This document shows, in pieces, positions 21,444 to 30,835 of a stretch of DNA of 38,400 bases (positions are counted from its first letter, which is position 1; the number at the start of each line of letters is the position of its first letter). A model generated the notes under the pieces. The model made no database searches, had not been told where the DNA came from, and saw only the letters and a program-made list of their open reading frames with translations. Source of the DNA: Clostridia bacterium (GTDB taxonomy: Bacteria > Bacillota > Clostridia > Oscillospirales > CAG-272). Where the stretch lies: assembly GCA_017507905.1 (NCBI GenBank), contig JAFWAA010000004.1, forward strand, positions 1 to 38,400, given 5' to 3'. The position numbers and the translations under genes are program-made.

Positions 21444-23561
21444 ATGCAAAGAAACAGAAGGAACGTTTTCCGTACCGACCTGCGTCAACCGCTCGTCGCC
21501 TGTGCGATCATCGGCTTTGCGGCCGCCGTGCTCGTGCTTGGTCTGGCCGTTCTTTTGCCCGAGGACCAGCTCTTGCTCTACGGTGGGGCGGCGATCGGAC
21601 TGTACGTGCTGGTCGCCGGTGTGGTGGTCTGGGCCTACCTTGCCCGATACCGCCGCATCACGTTGGCCAACGACGCGGCAAGACTGATGACCACCGAGAT
21701 CCACGATATGTTCCGCTACGTCATGGACATTCCCTACGCCATCATGGATGAGCACGGGACGGTCAAGATCGTCAGCGGTGCTTTGCAGGATCTGCTCAAG
21801 CTGCGCTCGCCGCTGTGTAACGTGCCGGTCAGCAGCTTTTGCTCGGTACCGATGGAGGATATCGTGGCTTACGCCAAAAACGGAGGCCCCGTGCATACCG
21901 TGACCGTTACCGAGGACGGCGTTCCGCTGGATCACACCAAGCCCATGATGACCGATATCGACGGCAAGACCTACGATATGAAGTGCTATCCGATGCGCTC
22001 GCGCGGAAAGGAATACTACTTCGTCGTCTTCCAGGACGTGACCGAGAAGCTGGCCATGCGCAAGGAGGCCTACGAGACCGAGCCCGTGGTGGCGTATATC
22101 GTTATCGACAGCCTGCAGGAGCTGGCACAGTATATCCGCGTCAGCTACCGTACCGCCGTCAACGAGATCGAGGCCAAGCTCAAGGAGTGGGCGGCAAGCT
22201 TTGGCGGCCTTCTGCGCGAGTACGAGCGTGAAAAATACGTGCTGGTCTTTACCCGCGAGGCGCTCGACCGCTGCATCAAGAATAAATTCCGCATTCTCGA
22301 CACCATTCGCAGCATCAAGCTGGGGGACAACAGCTTCCCCGTGACGGTCTCCATCGGCGTTGGAGCCGTGCTTGGCAGCTTTGAGGATAAGGAGCGCGCC
22401 GCGAGCGACGCCCTGGATATTGCCCTGCAGAAGGGCGGCGACCAGGTGGCCGTCAACGACGGAAAGTCCATCACGCCCTACGGCGGACGCGTCAACACCA
22501 TGTACGGCTCCACCACCATCACCTCGCGCGTCAACTCCGAGCATCTGCGCCGTCTGATGAAGGAGGCGGGCAACGTGTTGATCATGGGTCACCGCTCGCC
22601 CGACTACGATTCCATCGGCTCCTGCGTGGGCCTGGCAAGACTGGCGATCTGCGCGCGCGGAGACGCCTCCAAGATCCGCGTGGTCGTCAACCGTGAGCAC
22701 GCAAACTTCCGCATCTGCTACGACCTTTTGGCGCACCTGCCCGAGTACCGCTCCATGTTCATCAGCGGTGAGACGGCACTTGACGCCGTGCGCTCGGATA
22801 CGCTGCTCATCATGAGTGACGTCAACAACGTCTTTAACACCGAGTCGCCAAAGCTGGTCAAGGCGGCCAAGAACATCGTCATCATCGACCACCACCGCAG
22901 ACAGGATCAGCTCTATGAGTTCAAGCCGCTCATGACCTATATCCGTCCCGCCGTGGCGGCGGCCAGCGAGCTGGTCAGCGAAATGCTCGAGCATAGCCCC
23001 TATCACGACGCGCTCCTCAAGGAGGAGGCAAACCTGATGCTGGCGGGCGTGATGCTGGATACCAAGAATTTTACGCACGGAGCGGGCATGCAGACCTTCT
23101 CGGCCGTGCATTACCTCTACGGACGCGGTGCGCATTCCAACACCATTCGTCCGCTCTTTGCCGAGAGCATGTCCAACCTCTTTACGGCCTGCGACATCGA
23201 CAGCCGCACGCGTACCTACCGCGATAAGATCGCCCTCACCTGGCTCAGCGTGGATCACGCCGCCACCGAGGAGGATAACATCGCCGTGGCCAAGGCGGCG
23301 GATAAGCTGATGACCATTGACGGCATCGAGGCCTCCTTTGCGCTTCTGCGTGCCGACAACACCGTCACGATCTCGGCGCGCTCGCGCGACCGCATCAACG
23401 TGCAGCTCATCATGCAGCGCCTGGGCGGCGGAGGACATTACGATATGGCGGGCGCACGCCTGACGCACACCTCGCTTGAGGCCGCCTGCGTGCAGCTCAA
23501 GACCGTCCTCGACGATTATATGGACAACGAATACGAAAACGAAAAGGGCATGAAGCGCTAA
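21444..23561 (+). CDS. gdpP: cyclic-di-AMP phosphodiesterase GdpP
   Basis: Hydrolyses c-di-AMP to pApA at the membrane and so controls potassium and cell-wall homeostasis. From ATG 21444 (AAAGGAGA upstream) the product is 705 residues. It has two membrane segments (about 15-70), a PAS-like domain (about 80-190) and a degenerate GGDEF domain (about 210-340) in which SIGVG is kept but the GGDEF signature is not. The DHH domain follows with GHRSPDYDSIG near 381 and IIDHHRRQ near 480, and DHHA1 with GGGGHYDMAG near 660. It lies between yybS-like and rplI, as usual. Confidence 0.95.
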   Translation: MQRNRRNVFRTDLRQPLVACAIIGFAAAVLVLGLAVLLPEDQLLLYGGAAIGLYVLVAGVVVWAYLARYRRITLANDAARLMTTEIHDMFRYVMDIPYAIMDEHGTVKIVSGALQDLLKLRSPLCNVPVSSFCSVPMEDIVAYAKNGGPVHTVTVTEDGVPLDHTKPMMTDIDGKTYDMKCYPMRSRGKEYYFVVFQDVTEKLAMRKEAYETEPVVAYIVIDSLQELAQYIRVSYRTAVNEIEAKLKEWAASFGGLLREYEREKYVLVFTREALDRCIKNKFRILDTIRSIKLGDNSFPVTVSIGVGAVLGSFEDKERAASDALDIALQKGGDQVAVNDGKSITPYGGRVNTMYGSTTITSRVNSEHLRRLMKEAGNVLIMGHRSPDYDSIGSCVGLARLAICARGDASKIRVVVNREHANFRICYDLLAHLPEYRSMFISGETALDAVRSDTLLIMSDVNNVFNTESPKLVKAAKNIVIIDHHRRQDQLYEFKPLMTYIRPAVAAASELVSEMLEHSPYHDALLKEEANLMLAGVMLDTKNFTHGAGMQTFSAVHYLYGRGAHSNTIRPLFAESMSNLFTACDIDSRTRTYRDKIALTWLSVDHAATEEDNIAVAKAADKLMTIDGIEASFALLRADNTVTISARSRDRINVQLIMQRLGGGGHYDMAGARLTHTSLEAACVQLKTVLDDYMDNEYENEKGMKR

Positions 23562-23637
23562 GGCTTTTGCCCGACCGACGGAGGACGCGCGGCGTCTTCC
23601 CCTTGATAAATTCCACAGAAACGGAGACAATAACGCT

Positions 23638-24084
23638 ATGAAGGTAATTTTACTGGCTGACGTAAAGGGTCAGGGTAAGAAGAACGACGTCATCGAGGTT
23701 TCGGACGGCTACGGAAAGAACTTCCTCATTCCGCGCAAGCTGGCCAAGGTGGCGGACGCACAGTCGCTCAACGACGTCAAGGTCAAGGAGGCGGCAAAGC
23801 AGTACCGCATCGAGACCGAAAAGAAGGAGGCACGCGAGCTGGCGGAGAAGCTGACCTCGATCCTCGTCAAGATCCCCACCTCGGGCGGCGCGGACGGACG
23901 TCTGTACGGCTCGGTCACCTCGAAGGACATCGTCGAGAGGCTGAAGGCCGATACGGGCATTGAGATCGACAAGCGCAAGCTGGTGCTGAGCGATCCCATC
24001 AAGGCCTACGGCAAGTACGAGGTCGAGGTCAAGCTTTACACCGAGATCACGGGCAAGATCAACGTCCTGGTCTGCGAAAAATAA
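23638..24084 (+). CDS. rplI: 50S ribosomal protein L9
   Basis: The 148-residue product has the N-terminal domain MKVILLADVKGQGKKNDV with the GYGKNFLIP motif. A long connecting helix (about 40-75, rich in Lys, Glu and Ala) leads to the C-terminal domain with GRLYGSVTSKDI. A GGAG lies about 10 nt before ATG 23638. It is in the usual place between gdpP and dnaB. Confidence 0.97.
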   Translation: MKVILLADVKGQGKKNDVIEVSDGYGKNFLIPRKLAKVADAQSLNDVKVKEAAKQYRIETEKKEARELAEKLTSILVKIPTSGGADGRLYGSVTSKDIVERLKADTGIEIDKRKLVLSDPIKAYGKYEVEVKLYTEITGKINVLVCEK

Positions 24085-24123
24085 CAGGGTGGCGAAGGAA
24101 ACGCCAATTCCGCTTGAAAGGAT

Positions 24124-24141
24124 GCCCTCGCCAAAGAGGGC
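24124..24141 (+). other. short hairpin before dnaB
   Basis: GCCCTC pairs with GAGGGC around GCCAAA, 12 nt before the dnaB start and without a T-run. It could limit ribosome access to the weak dnaB ribosome binding site. Confidence 0.35.
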
Positions 24142-24153
24142 AAAGGCCATATT

Positions 24154-25491
24154 ATGCAAGACGAAATGATGAAAAAGCTGCCGTTCTCCATGCCGGCGGA
24201 GCAATCGCTTCTGGGATCGATCCTGATTGACCCCGCCTCGCTGAGCGAGGTTGCCGACGCGATCACGGCGGAGGATTTTTACCTCACCGAGCACAAGCAG
24301 ATCTATCTGGCCATGCACGAGCTTTTCCTGACCAACAAGGAGATCGACGTGGTCACGCTGATCGATATGCTGGTGGTCAAGGGAATTTACGATAAGTCGG
24401 GTGGCGAGGATTACATCCGTACCCTGACCGAGGCCGTTCCCGACGCGCTCAACGTCAAGGACTATGCCCGCATCGTCAAGGAGAAGAGCGTTCTGCGTCA
24501 GCTGATCGCCGCCTGTGCCGAGATCAGCGAGAGTGCCTACTCCGAGCAGGAGTCGGTCTCGGGCGTCCTTGATCATGCGCAAAATCTGATCTTCCAGATC
24601 GCGCAGGGAAGGGACACCAAGAACTTCCGCCACATTCGCGAGGTGCTGGGCGACGTTTACGGACACCTGCACGAGCTGAATACCAACCGCGAGGCAACGC
24701 GCGGCACACAGACCGGATTTTCCGCGCTCGACCGCGTCCTGGCGGGACTTGGCAAGAGCGACCTGGTTCTGGTCGGTGCGCGTCCGGGTATGGGAAAGAC
24801 CTCCTTTGCCCTCAATATTGCCACCAACGTGGCCAAGCAGACCAAGAAGAAGATCTGCATCTTCTCCCTGGAGATGTCGGCCGAGCAGCTGGTCAACCGC
24901 GTGCTGTCCAGCGAGGCGCTGGTCAACAGCTACGCTCTGCGCACGGGTGAGCTTTCCCCCGAGGATTGGGAGCATCTGGCCGTGGCGGCAGGCGAGCTTG
25001 CCGGCTGTGACATTCTCATCGACGACAGCTCCGGACTGACCGTAACGGCCATGAAGGCAAAGCTTCGCCGCGTGCAGAATCTGGGCATGGTCATCATCGA
25101 CTATCTCGGTCTGATGCAGGGCGACCACCACACCGACAACCGCGTGCAGGAGATCTCCGAGATCACGCGCTCGCTCAAGATCCTGGCCAAGGAGCTGATG
25201 GTTCCCGTGATCTGCTGCGCACAGCTTTCGCGCGGACCCGAGTCCAGAACCGACAAGAAGCCCATGCTCTCCGACCTTCGTGATTCGGGATCCATCGAGC
25301 AGGACGCGGATACGGTTATTTTCCTCTACCGCAGCGAATACTATAAAACCGGCGAGGCCAATCAGGACACCTCGGTTGCCGAGGTCATCATCGCCAAGAA
25401 CCGTCACGGCTCGACCGGAACGGTGAACATGGGCTGGAACGGACAGTTCACTAAGTTCATCACCATCGACAACGATCAGGAAGCCCGCTGA
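24154..25491 (+). CDS. dnaB: replicative DNA helicase DnaB (DnaC in Bacillus)
   Basis: Hexameric helicase that unwinds DNA ahead of the replication fork. The 445-residue product has the N-terminal domain from PFSMPAEQSLLGSILID, a linker, and a RecA-like C-terminal domain with Walker A GARPGMGKT at about 207-215. It also has Walker B around LGMVIIDYLGLMQ and the DnaB motif AQLSRGPESR...LSDLRDSGSIEQDAD. The ribosome binding site is weak (AAAGG). Its stop overlaps the tilS start by one base. Confidence 0.97.
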   Translation: MQDEMMKKLPFSMPAEQSLLGSILIDPASLSEVADAITAEDFYLTEHKQIYLAMHELFLTNKEIDVVTLIDMLVVKGIYDKSGGEDYIRTLTEAVPDALNVKDYARIVKEKSVLRQLIAACAEISESAYSEQESVSGVLDHAQNLIFQIAQGRDTKNFRHIREVLGDVYGHLHELNTNREATRGTQTGFSALDRVLAGLGKSDLVLVGARPGMGKTSFALNIATNVAKQTKKKICIFSLEMSAEQLVNRVLSSEALVNSYALRTGELSPEDWEHLAVAAGELAGCDILIDDSSGLTVTAMKAKLRRVQNLGMVIIDYLGLMQGDHHTDNRVQEISEITRSLKILAKELMVPVICCAQLSRGPESRTDKKPMLSDLRDSGSIEQDADTVIFLYRSEYYKTGEANQDTSVAEVIIAKNRHGSTGTVNMGWNGQFTKFITIDNDQEAR

Positions 25492-26882
25492 TGCCGAAGC
25501 AGACCATGGAAAAGGAAAAGCTGCTTCTTCCGCAGGAGCTTGCAGGGCTTCCGCTCGATACTCCCGTTTTGCTCGCCCTTTCGGGAGGAGCGGATTCCCG
25601 TTTTCTTCTGGACGTTCTGGCCGAGGCCTCACGCCGCCACGGCTTTCCCCTGCTTCTGGCGCACGTGGATCACGGCATTCGGGGCGAGGAGGCCAAGCGG
25701 GACAGCGCCTTTTGCCGCGCGCTGGCCGAGCAGTACGGTCTTGAGCTTTGCCTGCTCGAGGAGGACGTTCCCGGTCTTTCGGTTGAGAGCGGGAGGGGAC
25801 TTGAGGAGGAGGCACGGCGAGTACGCTATGCGTATTTTGCCGAGCTGATGCAAAGGAGAGGCATTCCGCTTCTGGCCACGGCACACCACGCCGACGATCA
25901 TCTGGAAACGCTTTTGTTCCGCATGGCGCGGGGAAGCGGCCTGCGCGGCCTTTGCGGCATCGCGCCCGTACGTCCCTTTTCCGTGGGATTTCTGACGCGA
26001 CCGCTGCTCTCTCTCTCTCGAGCGGAGATCCTCCGCTGCTGTGAGGAGCGGGGGCTTGGGTACGTTTCCGATTCAACAAACGCCGATACCGCCTACGCGC
26101 GCAACCGCATTCGCCACGAGGTCGTTCCCGTTCTCGGGAGCCTGTTCGAGGATCCGCAGGGGCGTGCGGTGCGCATGAGCCGCGCTTTGCGCGAGGACGA
26201 GGATTTCCTTTGGCAGACGGCCAAGGAGGTCCTTGACGGCGAGACGGGCGACGCGCTCTCTTTGGCCTCTCTGCGCAGGCTTCACCCGGCCATTCGCAAG
26301 CGCGTTTTGGCAGGCTGGATCGCCCGCTTTACCGACCGTATGCTCGAAACGGTGCATCTGGAGGCGCTTTCGCGTGCGCTTGAGCAATCGGACGCAAGCG
26401 GAGAATACGCCGTTCCCGGAGGACGGGTGCTGATCGAGCGCGATCGGCTCTGCTTTTGCTCGGCGCCGCCGCGCAAGGCCGAGGCCTTTTGCCTGCCCTT
26501 TGCGGAGGGGGAGACCCTCCTGCCCGAAAGCGGCATTCGCATTCGCGTTACGCGGACCGAACAGTACACAAAAATTAACAATTTGTCTACAGCAACACGT
26601 ATAAATCGAAACTGTTTCTTTGCTATAATGGTAAAGAATTTGCACTGGAGATCGCGCAAGGAGGGTGACCGCATCAAAACGGGCGGTATGCACCGCAGAT
26701 TGCGCAAGCTCTGGAACGAGGAGGGCGTTCCTCCTCAGCTGCGCGACCGCCTGCCCCTGCTTTGCGACGGCGAGGGCATTCTCTGGGCCCCCTTCGCAGG
26801 TCTGAGGGACGGCGTACCCACCGAGGGAGAAGGATATCTTGTGGAGCTTCTTCTGCCCGAGGACATCTACGAAAGCACATGA
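25491..26882 (+). CDS. tilS: tRNA(Ile)-lysidine synthetase
   Basis: Modifies C34 of the CAT-anticodon tRNA-Ile to lysidine so that it reads AUA and is charged with Ile, a partner function to ileS upstream. The 463-residue product has the ATP-pyrophosphatase P-loop SGGADS (31-36), the HVDHGIRGEEAKRD region, the TAHHADDHLETLLFR motif and a C-terminal TilS domain with RSRKEGDRI. An AT-rich patch at about 26570-26640 interrupts the GC-rich composition in frame and contains TGCTATAAT. The start overlaps the dnaB stop. Confidence 0.95.
   Translation: MPKQTMEKEKLLLPQELAGLPLDTPVLLALSGGADSRFLLDVLAEASRRHGFPLLLAHVDHGIRGEEAKRDSAFCRALAEQYGLELCLLEEDVPGLSVESGRGLEEEARRVRYAYFAELMQRRGIPLLATAHHADDHLETLLFRMARGSGLRGLCGIAPVRPFSVGFLTRPLLSLSRAEILRCCEERGLGYVSDSTNADTAYARNRIRHEVVPVLGSLFEDPQGRAVRMSRALREDEDFLWQTAKEVLDGETGDALSLASLRRLHPAIRKRVLAGWIARFTDRMLETVHLEALSRALEQSDASGEYAVPGGRVLIERDRLCFCSAPPRKAEAFCLPFAEGETLLPESGIRIRVTRTEQYTKINNLSTATRINRNCFFAIMVKNLHWRSRKEGDRIKTGGMHRRLRKLWNEEGVPPQLRDRLPLLCDGEGILWAPFAGLRDGVPTEGEGYLVELLLPEDIYEST
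26621..26629 (+). promoter_or_regulatory. candidate extended -10 promoter inside tilS for hpt-ftsH
   Basis: TGCTATAAT lies in the AT-rich patch of tilS about 280 nt before hpt. The TGn extension can replace a good -35, and no good -35 is seen at 16-18 nt. It may serve hpt and ftsH separately from the upstream operon. Confidence 0.35.
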
Positions 26883-26906
26883 CGTCAATGCAGAAAGGAA
26901 CACGTT

Positions 26907-27461
26907 ATGCAGGATATGCAAAAGGACATTGAATCGATTCTGGCCGACGAGGCCAAGCTGGCCGAGATCTGCGACCGTCTGGCCGCACGCATCACCGAGG
27001 ATTACCGCGAGTCTGACCGGGATCTCGTCTTCGTGATCATTCTCAAGGGCTCGGTCTACTTTGCGACCGACCTGATCCGCCGTATTCCGTTGCGTTGCGA
27101 GATGGAGTTTATGAAGGTCTCCTCCTACGGGGCAAGCACAACGACGTCGGGCTTTATTCAGGTACATCTTGACCTCAAGAGAGACGTGCAGGACGCAGAC
27201 GTCATCGTGATCGAGGACATCATCGATAGCGGCCGCACGCTCGAAAAGCTCTCGCACCTGCTTGCCGATCGCGGCGCGCACAGCGTTCGCTTCTGCACGC
27301 TTTTGGATAAGCCCGAGCGCAGACAGGTCGATCTTGATGCCGACTACGTGGGCATGAATATACCCGACGCCTTTGTCGTAGGGTACGGTCTGGACTATGA
27401 TGAGAAATACAGAAACCTTCCTTACGTCGGCATTCTGAAGCCGGCAGTCTATCAAAAATAA
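26907..27461 (+). CDS. hpt: hypoxanthine phosphoribosyltransferase
   Basis: Salvages hypoxanthine and guanine to IMP and GMP using PRPP. The 184-residue product has the substrate loop FVIILKGSVYFATDL near 47-61, the SSYGAST flexible-loop motif and the PRPP-binding VIVIEDIIDSGRTL at about 99-112. The C-terminal YVGMNIPDAFVVGYGLDY is the purine-binding end. AGAAAGGAAC precedes ATG 26907. The order tilS-hpt-ftsH is conserved in Firmicutes. Confidence 0.97.
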   Translation: MQDMQKDIESILADEAKLAEICDRLAARITEDYRESDRDLVFVIILKGSVYFATDLIRRIPLRCEMEFMKVSSYGASTTTSGFIQVHLDLKRDVQDADVIVIEDIIDSGRTLEKLSHLLADRGAHSVRFCTLLDKPERRQVDLDADYVGMNIPDAFVVGYGLDYDEKYRNLPYVGILKPAVYQK

Positions 27462-27494
27462 GGCGAAGAATACCAACGAATTCGGAGGAAATCA

Positions 27495-29621
27495 ATGAAG
27501 AAAAGAAGCTTTGTCCGTGAACTGCTGTTCTACGGCGTGATCCTGGCCCTGATCGTGGTCGTGCTGACCTCGCTCTCTCTGGGCGGCGACCGAAAAAAGG
27601 TCGTGCACAGTGACATCATGGCCTATCTGGACGATAACCGCGTCACGGAGGTGGCGGTCAGCAACAAAAACGTGATGACCCTGAAGGTCCTGCTTGACGA
27701 CGGGACGACGCAGGACGTCTCCTACAAGCTGACGGCCTTTGACGTCAACGTCATTCTCGACAAGATCGAGGAGGCGCGCTCCCGCGACGGAAGCATTTTG
27801 ACCAGCATTTATTACGAGCCTGCGGTCGAGTATTCGATCTGGATCCAGCTTTTGCCCTGGATCCTGATCCTCGGCGGCGTGGTGGTGGTCTATTTCATCG
27901 CCATGCGTCAGTTCAACGGCAAGGGCGGCAGCCGCATGAACTCCTTTGGCAAGGCGCGCGTGCATACCCCTGCCGCAGATGAAAAGAACAAGGTCCTCTT
28001 CCGCGACGTGGCGGGAGCGGACGAGGAAAAGGAGGAGCTGGTCGAGATCGTGGAATTCCTCAAGGATCCCGCGAAGTTTACCCGACTCGGCGCAAAGATC
28101 CCGCACGGCGTGCTTTTGATGGGCCCTCCCGGCACGGGTAAGACCCTTTTGGCCAAGGCCGTGGCAGGCGAGGCAGGCGTGCCCTTCTATTCCATTTCGG
28201 GCTCGGATTTTGTAGAGATGTACGTGGGCGTTGGTGCGTCCCGTGTGCGCGATCTGTTTGAGACGGCGCGCAAGTCTCCCGCATCCATCGTTTTTATCGA
28301 CGAGATCGACGCCGTCGGTCGCCACAGAGGCGCAGGTCTTGGCGGCGGTCACGACGAGCGCGAGCAGACGCTGAACCAGCTGCTCGTGGAGATGGACGGC
28401 TTTGGCTCGCATGACGGCATCATCGTCATGGCGGCCACCAACCGTCCCGACATTCTCGACCCCGCACTTCTGCGTCCCGGACGCTTTGACCGCCAGATCA
28501 CCGTCAACTATCCCGACATCAAGGGACGCGAGGAGATCCTCAAGGTGCACGCCCGCAACAAGCCCCTGGAGGGGGACGTGGACTTCCACAAGGTCGCCCA
28601 GTCCACCGTTGGCTTTACGGGCGCAGAGCTTGCCAATCTTCTGAATGAGGCGGCGCTGATTGCGGCCAAGAAGAACAAATCGCTCATCGGCATGGACGAT
28701 ATCGAGCAGGCCTATATGAAGGCGATCCTCGGTCCGCAGAAGAAGTCGCGCGTCCGTACCGAAAAGGAGAACAAGCTCACGGCCTACCACGAGGCAGGTC
28801 ACGCGGTGGTCTCCTACTACTGCAAGAACACCGATCCCGTCAAGCTCATCACCATCGTTCCCGCAGGCAGAGCAGGCGGCGTTACCGTCAGCCGTCCCGA
28901 GAACGACGTGCATTATCTCACCCGTGAGGGTATGCTGGACGACATTCGCATGAGCCTTGGCGGACGCATCGCCGAGGAGCTGATCATGGAGGATATTTCC
29001 TCCGGCGCGTCGAGCGACATTCAGCAGGCCACCAAGATCGCGCGCAACATGGTCACGCGCTACGGTATGAGCAAGAGACTTGGCACCGTGCTGTACGGCT
29101 CGGGCCATTCCGAGGTCTTCCTTGGCCGTGATTACGCCTCCGGCAAGGAGTATTCCGAGCAGACGGCGGCCGTGATCGACGAGGAGATCCAGGCCATCAT
29201 CGGCGACTGCTACGAGGACGCCAAGAAGATCCTTGAAGCGCACATCGACCGCTTGCACTTCGTGGCACAGTATCTGTTGAAGCACGAGAGCATGGACGAC
29301 GATCAGTTCCGTGCCGCTATGCAGGACGACGCCACCGACGAGATGCTTGAGGAGATCGCCGAGGAGAAGGCAGAGAAGAGCCGCCTGGATAACGAGCGCC
29401 GTGCCGCCGAGCAGGCCGCACGCGAGAAGGAGGAGCGGGAGCGCCTTGACCGTGAGGCTGAGGAGCGTGCACGCGCCATGGATCCGAACGCTCCCGCCCC
29501 TGCCAAGACAGAGGAGAAGACCGACCCTGCGGCCGAGCCTGCCGAGACGGCAGAAACGACCGAGGAGGCGCCTTCCGAGGAAGCCGACGAGCAGGATACC
29601 GACGGGGAGAAGAAGGACTGA
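27495..29621 (+). CDS. ftsH: ATP-dependent zinc metalloprotease FtsH with acidic tail
   Basis: Membrane-anchored AAA+ protease that removes misfolded and regulatory proteins. The 708-residue product has two membrane segments (about 8-28 and 115-137), Walker A GPPGTGKT near 208-215, Walker B with IDEIDAVG, the second region of homology [19 protein letters not shown] (read in parts), and the zinc motif HEAGH near 431-435. Beyond the usual core it has a charged coiled-coil-like stretch and a Pro/Glu/Thr-rich acidic tail (last 80 or so residues). GGAGG precedes ATG 27495. Confidence 0.97.
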   Translation: MKKRSFVRELLFYGVILALIVVVLTSLSLGGDRKKVVHSDIMAYLDDNRVTEVAVSNKNVMTLKVLLDDGTTQDVSYKLTAFDVNVILDKIEEARSRDGSILTSIYYEPAVEYSIWIQLLPWILILGGVVVVYFIAMRQFNGKGGSRMNSFGKARVHTPAADEKNKVLFRDVAGADEEKEELVEIVEFLKDPAKFTRLGAKIPHGVLLMGPPGTGKTLLAKAVAGEAGVPFYSISGSDFVEMYVGVGASRVRDLFETARKSPASIVFIDEIDAVGRHRGAGLGGGHDEREQTLNQLLVEMDGFGSHDGIIVMAATNRPDILDPALLRPGRFDRQITVNYPDIKGREEILKVHARNKPLEGDVDFHKVAQSTVGFTGAELANLLNEAALIAAKKNKSLIGMDDIEQAYMKAILGPQKKSRVRTEKENKLTAYHEAGHAVVSYYCKNTDPVKLITIVPAGRAGGVTVSRPENDVHYLTREGMLDDIRMSLGGRIAEELIMEDISSGASSDIQQATKIARNMVTRYGMSKRLGTVLYGSGHSEVFLGRDYASGKEYSEQTAAVIDEEIQAIIGDCYEDAKKILEAHIDRLHFVAQYLLKHESMDDDQFRAAMQDDATDEMLEEIAEEKAEKSRLDNERRAAEQAAREKEERERLDREAEERARAMDPNAPAPAKTEEKTDPAAEPAETAETTEEAPSEEADEQDTDGEKKD

Positions 29622-29642
29622 TCCCCCAAAACGCATAAACAA

Positions 29643-29695
29643 CCGCTGCCGTCCGTGCAAAATGCACGGACGGCAGCGGCTTTTCTGTTTCTTTC
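29643..29695. terminator. strong terminator between ftsH and the convergent S1-domain gene
   Basis: A perfect 17-base-pair stem (29643-29659 with 29663-29679) has a three-A loop, followed on the plus strand by CTTTTCTGTTTCTTTC. It clearly ends ftsH transcripts, and the A-rich left side may also serve the minus-strand gene. Confidence 0.93.
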
Positions 29696-30668
29696 AGAAA
29701 GGGAGGGGGTCAAAAAGCGTTTCGATCCGCTTGGAGGCCCCGGGCGGCGAATAGACCCAGTGGGAGAGGTGCTTGACGAGAGAGGTGTCCACGTAGTAGC
29801 GGAGTGGGGGCGTGCAGGTCTCGGGCGAGGAGGGGCAAACGTCGATCAGGACGAGCTTGACCTTCATGCGCTCGGGGAGAATGCTCTTGATGTAGACCGC
29901 CACGGGCTGGCCGATCCTTGCCCGAAGCTCGTCGGCGTTTTCTCCGCGAAGCTCGGCAAGGCCTGCAAGGTTGGGGGCAAGCTCCACGAAAACGCCGTAG
30001 CTCTCCACGCTGCGGATCACGCCGCGCACGGTCTGCCCCGCGCAAAAGCGGGCGGCGTTCTCCTCCCACGTCCCCAAAAGCTCACGCAAAGAGGCGTAGA
30101 TCCTGCCCGTTTCGCGGTCGATGCTTTTGATCACCACGGGGAGCGTCATGCCCACCTGCAGGCGATCCTTGGGGTGTGAGATGCGCGAGACCGAGATGCA
30201 GTCCACCGAGAGCAGGGAGGAAACGCCGCAGCCCAGGTCCAAAAAGGCGCCGAAGGGCTCCAGATGTGTCACCCGTGCCGTGAGGATATCCCCGGGGCAA
30301 AGCTCGGCGAGATAGGCCTCTATGCACTTCTTTTGCGCGCGGCGGCGGGAAAGAATGGCCACGGGGCGTCCGTGATGGTACTCGATGCGCAGGACGCAGA
30401 AGGAGATCGGCTTTCCCACGCGCGTCAGAATGGCGATGTCCTTGCGCTCCTCCGCACCGTGACAGTAAACGGCCTCCTCGCGCTCCAAAATCCCTTCGGC
30501 GCAGGGAAGCTCCACGTGCAGGCGCAGATCTCCGTCGCAAAGGGTCACGACGCCCTCAAGAATGCTCTCCCTTTCGATGGCACGCTCAAGGGCGGAAAGC
30601 GTTGCCACGGCCTCGCGGTTTTCCTCACTGTGAATGCGGCTTCCCTCGGGTAAGTACAGTTGCTTCAT
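29694..30668 (-). CDS. S1 RNA-binding domain protein, triple-domain
   Basis: The 324-residue product has three OB folds of the S1 type. A degenerate one is at about 35-110. A clear one is at about 125-195 (PGDILTARVTHLEPFGAFLDL). A third is at about 209-277 (GQTVRGVIRSVESYGVFVEL). It is shorter than ribosomal protein S1 and lacks other catalytic domains, so it may be an S1 paralogue that binds mRNA or the ribosome. The last 45 residues resemble no domain I know. CGGAGG precedes its ATG at 30668. It is a single gene, divergent from the spoVAF-like gene. Confidence 0.8.
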   Translation of the reverse strand: MKQLYLPEGSRIHSEENREAVATLSALERAIERESILEGVVTLCDGDLRLHVELPCAEGILEREEAVYCHGAEERKDIAILTRVGKPISFCVLRIEYHHGRPVAILSRRRAQKKCIEAYLAELCPGDILTARVTHLEPFGAFLDLGCGVSSLLSVDCISVSRISHPKDRLQVGMTLPVVIKSIDRETGRIYASLRELLGTWEENAARFCAGQTVRGVIRSVESYGVFVELAPNLAGLAELRGENADELRARIGQPVAVYIKSILPERMKVKLVLIDVCPSSPETCTPPLRYYVDTSLVKHLSHWVYSPPGASKRIETLFDPLPF

Positions 30669-30777
30669 GCTTTGCTTCCTCCGTTGCTTTGCTCCTTGGC
30701 AAGTATCCCTTGCCGTTTTTTTGGCTTCACCCTATCCTATGCGCCGAGCGGAGAAAAAATGAGCGCGCCGTCCTCCT

Positions 30778-30807
30778 GTATAGAAATTCCTTTTTGAGGG
30801 AAAACTA
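30778..30807 (+). promoter_or_regulatory. possible forespore (sigma-G-like) promoter of the spoVAF-like gene
   Basis: GTATA at 30778-30782 matches the sigma-F/G -35. After 18 nt AAAACTA keeps four or five of seven -10 positions (consensus CATnnTA). The start codon is 28 nt downstream. The -10 match is imperfect. Confidence 0.3.
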
Positions 30808-30835
30808 CCGCAGAGGAAGGAAAGGAGGGAGGCGC

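Noticed and set aside
20760..23630. Long antisense open frame opposite the yybS-like gene and gdpP
   Set aside because: Same GC-bias effect. Both plus-strand genes have clear domains, start sites and conserved order.
26560..26640. Insertion or frameshift in tilS at the AT-rich patch
   Set aside because: The frame is continuous and the TilS C-terminal domain resumes directly with RSRKEGDRI, so the gene looks intact.
27492..29660. Antisense open frame covering ftsH
   Set aside because: Shadow of ftsH, with an unlikely Leu/Val/Gly/His-rich translation and no supporting signals.
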